Shown here: piece by piece, positions 1-5,807 of the stretch
How the letters are laid out: each line of letters opens with the position of its first letter
How positions within the stretch are numbered: position 1 is the first letter of the stretch
DNA from: an uncultured Oxalobacter sp.
GTDB lineage: Bacteria > Pseudomonadota > Gammaproteobacteria > Burkholderiales > Burkholderiaceae_D
NCBI GenBank assembly: GCA_934270705.1
Contig: CAKQQG010000048.1
Span: forward strand, 1-11,581
DNA: 11,581 nucleotides
Direction of reading: 5' to 3'
Notes under the pieces: generated by a model
What the model saw: the letters and a program-made list of their open reading frames with translations, nothing else
What the model was told of the DNA's origin: nothing
Databases searched by the model: none
Made by a program: the position numbers and the translations under genes

Positions 1-6
1 TGCGCA

Positions 7-38
7 GTTTCAATCCACGCACCCGCGTGGGGTGCGAC
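7..38 (-). CRISPR. Leader-proximal type I-C CRISPR repeat (array continues off the left edge)
   Basis: A 32-base unit that on the minus strand starts GTCGCACCCC and ends GTGGATTGAAAC, the classic type I-C repeat form. Bases 3-9 (CGCACCC) pair with bases 15-21 (GGGTGCG) in a 7-bp stem with a 5-base loop. Cleavage at the 3' base of that stem would leave an 11-nt handle ending ATTGAAAC, as known for Cas5c-processed crRNAs. Only one repeat and 6 bases of the next spacer lie in the window, so neither the array length nor any spacer content can be read. Orientation is set by the cas operon and leader lying to the right and transcribed leftward. Calling it the first repeat follows from its position next to the leader. 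Confidence 0.93.
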
Positions 39-42
39 TGTG

Positions 43-79
43 TCTCTGGAAAGCATGATATTCCGGGGCTTTCCAGAGA
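43..79. repeat. Perfect 12-bp inverted repeat at the leader-repeat junction
   Basis: TCTCTGGAAAGC (43-54) is exactly mirrored by GCTTTCCAGAGA (68-79), separated by 13 bases. The outer arm ends 4 bases before the first CRISPR repeat. There is no T-run on either side that would make it a standard terminator. It could be a protein-binding site used in spacer integration, or an RNA hairpin at the 5' side of the pre-crRNA; the function is unknown. Confidence 0.8.
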
Positions 80-83
80 TACT

Positions 84-217
84 TGCGGGAACCTGTTCTT
101 TTTGAGGGTGGTTTGCCTGCCCGTTTTTTGCCGGTTTTCTTTTTTCCCTTGTTTTTCAACAAGATGGCTTTGCGGGCATCGTGTCTGGGAAAAGCTTGTG
201 AACTGAAGGTTCCCGCA
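84..217. repeat. Widely spaced 11-bp inverted repeat in the leader
   Basis: TGCGGGAACCT (84-94) and AGGTTCCCGCA (207-217) are perfect reverse complements, 112 bases apart. Such spacing suits a pair of binding sites for one protein, or a DNA loop, better than a simple hairpin. Role unknown. Confidence 0.65.
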
Positions 218-258
218 TGGCATTTTACCTGTTTTTCCCGCTTTTGATTTTCCGTTTT

Positions 259-549
259 TTAAAATACCAGCGGTCCTTCCGGATCGATAGCGGCTTTCGC
301 GCCGACATGTTCCAGTCTGTTTTTCCAGTTGGCGCCGAGAAAATAGAATCTCAGGCTGTCTTTTTCCTGATCGATGTTGTCGATCAGCGAGGCTCGCAGC
401 GCTGTCCACTGTGCCGGTTCCACCAGACATTCAAAGACCGAATACTGAACCCGTTGCCCCCAGTTTTCGCACAGTCGGGCGATTTTGCGCAGGCGTTTTT
501 GCCCTTGCCTGTCTTGTGTGTTGACGTCGTAACTGACCAATACCATCAT
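259..549 (-). CDS. cas2: Cas2, adaptation endonuclease-fold subunit
   Basis: A 96-residue protein, the usual length for type I-C Cas2. It has the ferredoxin-like beginning MMVLVSYDV with the conserved Asp at residue 8, followed by a basic helix rich in Arg and Lys (residues 14-24). Cas2 forms the dimer at the centre of the Cas1-Cas2 integrase that inserts new spacers at the leader-repeat junction; in that complex its role is structural. Two adjacent ATG codons (549 and 546) could start it; the first is used here. The Shine-Dalgarno AGGTGA overlaps the end of cas1, and only 3 bases separate the two genes, so they are probably translationally coupled. It is the last gene of the operon, directly before the leader. 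Identification rests on length, motif and position. Confidence 0.95.
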   Translation of the reverse strand: MMVLVSYDVNTQDRQGQKRLRKIARLCENWGQRVQYSVFECLVEPAQWTALRASLIDNIDQEKDSLRFYFLGANWKNRLEHVGAKAAIDPEGPLVF

Positions 550-552
550 GGT

Positions 553-1572
553 TCACCTCATCACAAAGGGCGGATAGTCTGTCTGATCGCCTCGCAGTGT
601 CCGTGCCAGCAATCTTGCCTGCATGTGCCAGAGCAGGCCTATGGGCATTTTTTCTTTCAGAAAGGGGTGCTCGACGGTTTCTTTTTTCCGGTTTTGCCAT
701 GCCAGCAGCATTTCCTTGCGCAGGTCGTCTGCCATGAGTACGGCGCCGGATTCGGTTTTCCGGAATTGTTCCGCCCTGATTTGTCCCCGGTTGATCAGGG
801 TGCAGACGAGTCTGTCCACGAGATAGGGTCTGAATTCTTCCATCATGTCCAGCGCCAGTCCCGGCCTGCCCGGCCGGTCACGGTGCAGGAATCCGACTGC
901 CGGGTCCAGTCCGGCGGTTTCGAGCGCGCTTCGGATGTCATGGGCCAACAGGGTGTAGCCGAAGGATAGCAGGCAGTTGATTTCATCTTTCGGGGGTCTT
1001 CTGCTTCTGCCGTTGAAGGTGAATGTTCCGCTTTTTTCGCTGACAAGGTGGTTGAATACGCTGAAGTAGGTGCTGGCGGCTTCGCCTTCGATTCCACGGA
1101 CGGTATCCAGTGCCGGGGATTGTCTCAGACGTGCGAGCGACCGGCTGAGCCGGTCGCAGGCTTGTGTCAGCGCCGGATGGGGGCGTTCCCGCGCTGTCCG
1201 CCTCAGTACGGTACGGCTGTTGATGATTTTGCCGATGCAGAATGCCCGCGCCAGCCGGGCGCTGGCTTCATGATCGTCCGCTTGCCGGTATTGCGCGCGC
1301 CGAAGCAGGACATTGCCGGATACCGCACCGTTCATGGTTGCCAGAAAGCGGCCGTTTTCGGTCAGCCATGTGACGGTGACGCTGTTTTCGGCACAATGTT
1401 CCAGCAGGAAGGGGCTGCATGAGATTTGTCCGATGAGTACCAGACTGCCCAGGGTGTGGATGGGGATTTTTCCCCTGACCTGCCCTGCCTGCCGGATGGC
1501 GACGCATTCGCCATCCTTGAACAGATAGCTTTCCGGGGTCGTCACATACAGGGTGTTCAGGTATTGTTTCAT
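553..1572 (-). CDS. cas1: Cas1, CRISPR spacer integrase
   Basis: A 339-residue protein, the normal length for type I-C Cas1. The metal-binding residues are visible: Glu in GIEGEAASTYF (E162), His in VGFLHRDRPGRP (H230), and the acidic pair in LALDMMEEFRP (D242, E245). The conserved RRPPKDEINCLLSFGYTLL-type segment lies at about 191-209. Cas1 catalyses the two transesterifications that join a prespacer to the repeat, acting with Cas2 and here with Cas4. The start was set at MKQYLNTLY (1572) rather than the longer in-frame start at 1662, because the upstream 30 residues do not resemble Cas1 and lie inside cas4. The ATG overlaps the cas4 stop as ATGA. No truncation or missing catalytic residue is seen. 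Confidence 0.97.
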   Translation of the reverse strand: MKQYLNTLYVTTPESYLFKDGECVAIRQAGQVRGKIPIHTLGSLVLIGQISCSPFLLEHCAENSVTVTWLTENGRFLATMNGAVSGNVLLRRAQYRQADDHEASARLARAFCIGKIINSRTVLRRTARERPHPALTQACDRLSRSLARLRQSPALDTVRGIEGEAASTYFSVFNHLVSEKSGTFTFNGRSRRPPKDEINCLLSFGYTLLAHDIRSALETAGLDPAVGFLHRDRPGRPGLALDMMEEFRPYLVDRLVCTLINRGQIRAEQFRKTESGAVLMADDLRKEMLLAWQNRKKETVEHPFLKEKMPIGLLWHMQARLLARTLRGDQTDYPPFVMR

Positions 1573-2195
1573 GTGGCTTCCAGCAGGGTTTGCAGATAGC
1601 GCTGCGACGGGTCGCCGGCCAGTTCCGGCATGCAGTCGTTTTTCAGCGAGCAGTCCCGGCACCGTTTGTCATTGACGGGCGGCGGTCGCCCGGTTTGTGA
1701 AAACAGTGTATGTACGTCGGCGATGGTTTTTTCGGTCAGTTCGCGCAGTTGCCGGTCGAACAGGACGGTTTCCCGCCGGCGTGTCTGTCCGTAATACAGT
1801 GCGCCTTCGGTTATGGTGGTCTGGCGCATTTCTTCCAGACACATGGCCTGTGCGCAGAGCTGGACGCGATCGGCGTCGGACTTTTTCGGGCGTCCGCGCT
1901 TGTATTCGACGGGATACGGTTGCCAGTGGCCGTTTATCCTGTGAAATTCGACGATGTCGGCCACCCCGCGGATGCCGAGCCGTTCGGAGCCCAGTATCAG
2001 CGCGGTGGCTGTCCGCATGTTTTTCCGGCTTTCTGTCCCGGCGGCATGGGCGTTTTCATGCATGAGCCGCCCTTGTGCCGTAAAGACGTTTTCTTCCCAT
2101 GCCCTGTCCAGATGGATCAGGGCGCACTGGCGCGGACAATACAGGTAGTGTTGCAGCGCCGATATGGGGATGAAATCGGCTTCCGGGTATGACAT
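1569..2195 (-). CDS. cas4: Cas4, RecB-family exonuclease with an Fe-S cluster
   Basis: 208 residues. Cas4 trims prespacers and helps choose protospacers with the right PAM and in the right orientation, working with Cas1-Cas2. The RecB-like nuclease core is visible as H46 in GRLMHENAH, D80 in GIRGVAD and the E-x-K motif in PVEYKRG (E97, K99). The four cysteines expected to hold a 4Fe-4S cluster are C20 (YLYCPRQC) plus C179, C182 and C188 near the C-terminus (KRCRDCSLKNDC). It starts 2 bases after the cas7 stop with only a weak Shine-Dalgarno, so translation probably depends on coupling to cas7. Its stop overlaps the cas1 start as ATGA, which keeps the adaptation genes cas4-cas1-cas2 together. 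Confidence 0.95.
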   Translation of the reverse strand: MSYPEADFIPISALQHYLYCPRQCALIHLDRAWEENVFTAQGRLMHENAHAAGTESRKNMRTATALILGSERLGIRGVADIVEFHRINGHWQPYPVEYKRGRPKKSDADRVQLCAQAMCLEEMRQTTITEGALYYGQTRRRETVLFDRQLRELTEKTIADVHTLFSQTGRPPPVNDKRCRDCSLKNDCMPELAGDPSQRYLQTLLEAT

Positions 2196-2197
2196 GG

Positions 2198-3043
2198 CTA
2201 GAATCCGTCGATCACTTCCGGTACCAGTCCTTCCGTGGCTGCCGTGTCGATCGTATAGGAACCGTCGGCATGAACGGTCAGGCTTTTATGGACTTTGGCC
2301 GATGAGTATTGTCCGGATTTGCAGTTATGTTTCCACCAGAAGACTTTTTTGACTGCCATGCTGCCTTCCGGACGTGCCGAGGATGCATCGTTTTCGAACA
2401 GTTTCGGCAAGATCGATTTGATGGTTTCCGCATCTTCGTCGCTGAATCCGGTTCTTTCCGCAAGTTGTGGATTCATGCTGCCGTAAAAGACATAGATGCC
2501 TTTATCGACGCGATGTTTCATACCCATGGTGTCGGAACCCCGTTTGGTGCCGTCGCCTTCTCCGCTGACGCTTTTCGTGATCTGGGTACTGGTGATGCTG
2601 ACCGGTTCGACACTGAAAGCGGATTGTATGGTGACCGGCCCGCGAATCGGGATGGAAACACCGGCGGCATCGCCTCCGAATGCGAACAGCTGGCCGAAAG
2701 CGCGCACGTCGAACCATTTTTCGCAGGCTTTTCTGGCGGCGACGTCCTTGGGCGTTTTCTTTTCGTTGAATGTTTCTTTCCCCAGTCCGTATTCCGGCGA
2801 CTCGGCCCTGTTTCTGAGGGATGTCATGCCGTCCTGTTTCTTTTCATCGGACTGGACGAAGATGGCCTGTCCGTTTTCCTGAAGTCTGTCGCGCAATTTC
2901 CGCTTGATGCAGACGTCTGTAATTTCGCCAAAGCCGTCGTAGTCCACACGCGGCCGGTTTCCGTTCAAGGGGTCGCCATTCGGGTTGGCGTGATCGACGG
3001 TCAATATGACGGCAAAATCGATTTTGTGTTGTAATGGATTCAT
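2198..3043 (-). CDS. cas7: Cas7 (Csd2), Cascade backbone subunit
   Basis: 281 residues, a typical length. Several Cas7 copies polymerise along the crRNA spacer to form the backbone of the type I-C Cascade. The N-terminal signature NPNGDPLNGNRPR (residues 20-32) is characteristic of the Csd2 family and belongs to the RNA-recognition-type fold. Further conserved-looking blocks are FDVRAFGQLF (111-120), IRGPVTIQ (133-140) and the segment around MKHRVDKGIYVFYGS (175-189). The ATG overlaps the cas8c stop as ATGA, with GGGAG a few bases upstream, so it is coupled to cas8c (and to the internal Cas11c frame, which shares that stop). No anomaly is visible. Confidence 0.96.
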   Translation of the reverse strand: MNPLQHKIDFAVILTVDHANPNGDPLNGNRPRVDYDGFGEITDVCIKRKLRDRLQENGQAIFVQSDEKKQDGMTSLRNRAESPEYGLGKETFNEKKTPKDVAARKACEKWFDVRAFGQLFAFGGDAAGVSIPIRGPVTIQSAFSVEPVSITSTQITKSVSGEGDGTKRGSDTMGMKHRVDKGIYVFYGSMNPQLAERTGFSDEDAETIKSILPKLFENDASSARPEGSMAVKKVFWWKHNCKSGQYSSAKVHKSLTVHADGSYTIDTAATEGLVPEVIDGF

Positions 3044-3444
3044 TCGTTTTCTCCCTGTGTCTGTTCATCGTTTCCGGATTCTTTTGCATTGCGGAATGCC
3101 TGTCGCTGGCAATGGTATCCCAGCAAGAATTCGCCGCTTAAGCGCCCTGCTTTCATGAACGCTTCCGGTTCGAAAGCGTTCAGTATGCTGTCCATCAGTT
3201 TGTCCATATTGCTGACGAAGCCTGCCCTGCCTTGCATCAAACGCTGCCGGTAAGGCTGGATCGCCATTTCGAGCTGGCGCCATGTGGTATAGGGCGAGTC
3301 GGCGAAACGTTGCATCAGTCTTTCGGCATTGGTCGGCCGGTTTTCATCGGCGCGGGCAAGCGCCACTCTTTCCATTCTTTCGGCTACCGCCAGCAATCTG
3401 CCGTAGAGGTAGTCGCGTGACGTGTTGTTTTCGTCCAGCCCCAT
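3040..3444 (-). CDS. cas11c: Cas11c small subunit, translated from inside cas8c
   Basis: An in-frame internal ATG (3444-3442), corresponding to Met551 of Cas8c, begins MGLDENNTSRDYLYG and gives 134 residues ending at the Cas8c stop. It is preceded by AAGGAGGG (3460-3453) with 8 bases of spacing, as good a ribosome site as that of cas8c itself. Type I-C and some other type I systems are known to make Cas11 from such an internal site; the small subunit lines the belly of Cascade and stabilises target DNA binding. The product is predicted to be largely helical (for example RLLAVAERMERVALARADE and YRQRLMQ), as expected for Cas11. What is seen is the site and frame; that it is translated here is inferred from the family. 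Confidence 0.85.
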   Translation of the reverse strand: MGLDENNTSRDYLYGRLLAVAERMERVALARADENRPTNAERLMQRFADSPYTTWRQLEMAIQPYRQRLMQGRAGFVSNMDKLMDSILNAFEPEAFMKAGRLSGEFLLGYHCQRQAFRNAKESGNDEQTQGENE

Positions 3445-5094
3445 TGTGTATTCCCTCCTTTGTGTTTTGACGGGATGTCGTTTGCAATATCCTTTGTACA
3501 TGGCGCAGGCGACCCCCAGTACGGTTTCCCATTCCCAGTTTTCCAGTCCTGCACGGTTGCATGCCCTGTTGACACAGCAATTCACCAGATCAATCGGTAT
3601 CGGTCTTTTTTCGGCGATGCAGGAAAGCAGCCGCTCAACCGTGTTTTTCTTCAGCTGGGTGTCCATCCGCTTGCCATAGGCCGCCATGGCGATTTCATTG
3701 GGTGTCGGCGCCGTTTCTTTCCAGAAAACTTCCGTTTTCTTTTTTTTGCCGGTCTGGATCGCACTTTCCCGCGTCCGCCGGATCCACCATGACATGTCGT
3801 TGTACCAGCTTTCGAGCGTTTCCCTGTATTCGGACCAGAATTGCTCCATATAGAAAACGACCGACAATCGTCCCGGTGTGGCTGAATCAAGTCCCAGAAT
3901 GGCGACGGTGTCCGAATCGCCGATCTTGCCGTCATAACCGCGCAGGCTTCTTTTCAGTTTTTCGGAAAAGGTCGCGCCAAGATCCCTGCGATGATCGACC
4001 TGTGTACCCTGCCCTGTACCCGCAAGGTCTTTTTCCGCCGTGTCCGCCATCGACTCGAAATCCGGCAAATCATCGGCCATCAGATCGTCGCAAGGCTGCG
4101 GCAAGGGGATGCCTTTCGGTGTCCATGCCAGTATGACTTGCGTATCGTTTTTGTATCCCTGCCGTGCGATGAGCCAGCGCAGGGCGTTATGTGCCTTGTG
4201 ACTGACGGTGTAGCCGATGGAGCAGGCTTCTTCGGCCGTGGTGAAACGCCCGCGATAGGTAAACCCGCTTTTATCGTTGGCCGATACGAGTTTGGCGCCG
4301 TCACCCGGTCGCCGGATGTTGCGCGGATGCTGGTTCGCCAACAGCATTTCCGTGCCCGAAACCATACAGAGACCTTTTTTATCCATCTGGCTGGCGTCAT
4401 AGGCGATCCAGCTTTTTTGCAAACCGTCGTTTTTCCAGGTTCTCGGTTCCGGTTCTCCGGGTATTTCGACTTGCCAGGCGACCATCAGATTGCCCTGATC
4501 GCGCCGGGCGATGCCGTCCGTGTCTTTTTTGGCTGTCAATACCTTGAATACGGGTATTTCCTGCCCTTCCGGGGCTACGGTCATGAGTTTTCCATCGGTA
4601 TCCAGATGCAGGATGTTTTCCCTGACGAGATCGGCGACCAGCGTTCCCTTGCGGACGTAGTCATATACCGCCTGTGCCATGGGATGGGTGTACGGCGAGC
4701 TGACCCAGCCCTGCAAGGTTTCCAGATAGGTTTTCGGCTGTTTGTCTTCCGGTTTTTTCAGGGTGTCTTCCGACAGGGTTTCCTGGCTGAAGTAACCTTC
4801 ATTGCCGGAGTAGTGTGCATAATCCTCGGCGCAATACTTGATCTGGTCGATCAGCGGATGGGCGACCCGTCCGCTGGTACGGCCTGCGGAGTCTTCGGTC
4901 GCGGGCAGAATGACCGATTGTTTGTTGATGAATTCGGCGCCCAGAAAGTTTCCGTTTCCATCTATCCTGACGATGATGTGAACCTGCTGGCTGGTATGCC
5001 CGACAGGCATCAGGCGATTGTCTTCGTCATCGTCGTAACGGGAATCTTTCTGTACATTTTCGTATGTTTCATACAAGCGGTTGAGCCAGGTCAT
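3040..5094 (-). CDS. cas8c: Cas8c (Csd1), large Cascade subunit
   Basis: 684 residues, slightly long for the family. Cas8c is the large subunit of the type I-C Cascade; it recognises the PAM and helps open the target duplex. Recognition rests on the Csd1-like N-terminus (MTWLNRLYETYENV, then LMPVGHTSQQVHIIVRIDG at about 28-46), the HPLIDQIKYCAEDY segment (79-92) and its fixed place between cas5 and cas7. The start was placed at 5094 rather than 5184: this ATG overlaps the cas5 stop as ATGA, has an excellent Shine-Dalgarno (AGGAGGG) about 8 bases upstream, and the extra 30 upstream residues lie inside cas5. The last 134 codons double as a separate Cas11c frame starting at Met551. Confidence 0.95.
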   Translation of the reverse strand: MTWLNRLYETYENVQKDSRYDDDEDNRLMPVGHTSQQVHIIVRIDGNGNFLGAEFINKQSVILPATEDSAGRTSGRVAHPLIDQIKYCAEDYAHYSGNEGYFSQETLSEDTLKKPEDKQPKTYLETLQGWVSSPYTHPMAQAVYDYVRKGTLVADLVRENILHLDTDGKLMTVAPEGQEIPVFKVLTAKKDTDGIARRDQGNLMVAWQVEIPGEPEPRTWKNDGLQKSWIAYDASQMDKKGLCMVSGTEMLLANQHPRNIRRPGDGAKLVSANDKSGFTYRGRFTTAEEACSIGYTVSHKAHNALRWLIARQGYKNDTQVILAWTPKGIPLPQPCDDLMADDLPDFESMADTAEKDLAGTGQGTQVDHRRDLGATFSEKLKRSLRGYDGKIGDSDTVAILGLDSATPGRLSVVFYMEQFWSEYRETLESWYNDMSWWIRRTRESAIQTGKKKKTEVFWKETAPTPNEIAMAAYGKRMDTQLKKNTVERLLSCIAEKRPIPIDLVNCCVNRACNRAGLENWEWETVLGVACAMYKGYCKRHPVKTQRREYTMGLDENNTSRDYLYGRLLAVAERMERVALARADENRPTNAERLMQRFADSPYTTWRQLEMAIQPYRQRLMQGRAGFVSNMDKLMDSILNAFEPEAFMKAGRLSGEFLLGYHCQRQAFRNAKESGNDEQTQGENE
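3445..3460 (-). promoter_or_regulatory. Internal ribosome binding site for Cas11c
   Basis: AAGGAGGG at 3460-3453 on the minus strand, 8 bases before an ATG in the cas8c frame. Eight consecutive bases close to the anti-Shine-Dalgarno consensus inside a coding region are unlikely to be there only for the amino acids they encode, which supports a real internal start. Confidence 0.85.
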
Positions 5095-5798
5095 AAGAGT
5101 CCCTCCTCTTGCAGACCGCTGAAATTTTCGCCCCGGACGAAGACCTTCGGCTTCATGGGATGTATCGGCTTGACGATATCGCATTGTTCCGGCCGGTTGA
5201 ATTCGATGATGCCGTTTTTCATGACGGGGCGCCAGAATCGGGCCTTGAGCATGTTTTCACCGGTTTCATCGGGATAGTCGAATCCGTGAAACATCAATCC
5301 GAATCCCAGTTCGTCCAGATCGTCATATGCGCCTTTTCCTTCTCCGAAGCGACAGGGTTCGACATATCCCTGGCAATCGCGGGTGCCCAGAAAGATGTCC
5401 TGTCTGCCGCCTTTGGCAAGCATCCGTTTCGCAATTTCGTAATGTTTTCCGTCGATCCGGTCATGCTCAAGTTCCGGTCGATGGGTATTCCATTCGAAAC
5501 AGGCTTCGACCTGATAGGCGACATCGGCCAGACAGGTATAAATGGAAAGGGTATTGCCTGCCTGATCGTAGGCGATCGGTTTCATGCTCCGGGTTTGCGT
5601 CCGGAACGGTTTCATGATCCTGACACGTTTGATATACCAGATCAGGGTGGGCTTCCAGTAAATCGATTTGACGATTCCTTTCAATGCCTCATATGTCGGA
5701 ATATGATAGGAACATTTTTCACCGCCCAGATGGGTGATGGGGTCGGTAAAGAGCGCATAGCGCCCGTAAACCAGAAAGGTAATGCTGTTTTTTGCCAT
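5091..5798 (-). CDS. cas5: Cas5c (Cas5d), crRNA-processing endoribonuclease and Cascade subunit
   Basis: 235 residues. In type I-C, which lacks Cas6, Cas5c cuts each repeat at the base of its hairpin and then stays on the 5' handle of the crRNA. The three catalytic residues described for the Bacillus halodurans enzyme (Y46, K116, H117) have clear counterparts at Y47 (VKSIYWKP) and K118-H119 (DGKHYEIAKRML). The glycine-containing GRYALF segment at 12-17 fits the Cas5 RNA-binding fold. It starts 9 bases after the cas3 stop with AAAGG as ribosome site, and its stop overlaps cas8c as ATGA. The repeat at 7-38 has the matching stem, and cutting there would leave an 11-nt handle. Nothing suggests loss of function. 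Confidence 0.96.
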   Translation of the reverse strand: MAKNSITFLVYGRYALFTDPITHLGGEKCSYHIPTYEALKGIVKSIYWKPTLIWYIKRVRIMKPFRTQTRSMKPIAYDQAGNTLSIYTCLADVAYQVEACFEWNTHRPELEHDRIDGKHYEIAKRMLAKGGRQDIFLGTRDCQGYVEPCRFGEGKGAYDDLDELGFGLMFHGFDYPDETGENMLKARFWRPVMKNGIIEFNRPEQCDIVKPIHPMKPKVFVRGENFSGLQEEGLL

Positions 5799-5807
5799 AA
5801 TGACCTT

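Larger units (their letters stand above)
39..258 (-). promoter_or_regulatory. CRISPR leader
   Basis: Non-coding stretch between the cas2 stop and the first repeat, where type I-C leaders lie. Read on the minus strand it is rich in A-tracts (around 118-157), as is common in leaders. It contains a 12-bp inverted repeat at 43-79, an 11-bp inverted repeat with arms at 84-94 and 207-217, and a small hairpin CTTGTT-tttc-AACAAG at 148-163. A related 14-base block occurs twice in direct orientation (41-54 and 182-195, 11 of 14 bases identical). I found no convincing sigma-70 promoter pair for the array; TATCAT in the 55-67 loop is a possible -10 without a good -35. No clear IHF consensus was seen. 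Confidence 0.8.

Noticed and set aside
39..258. Additional CRISPR repeats or a degenerate repeat in the leader
   Set aside because: No second copy of the 32-base unit or a recognisable part of it was found to the right of position 38.
5095..5184. Longer start for cas8c at 5184, and likewise for cas1 at 1662
   Set aside because: In both cases the extension lies within the preceding gene and does not match the family, whereas the inner ATG forms an ATGA overlap; for cas8c it also has a strong ribosome site.
3991..5277. Long plus-strand open frames opposite the cas genes, such as 428 codons at 3991-5277 or 250 codons at 217-969
   Set aside because: They are the opposite-strand reading of well-recognised cas genes, resemble no protein family, and lack ribosome sites.
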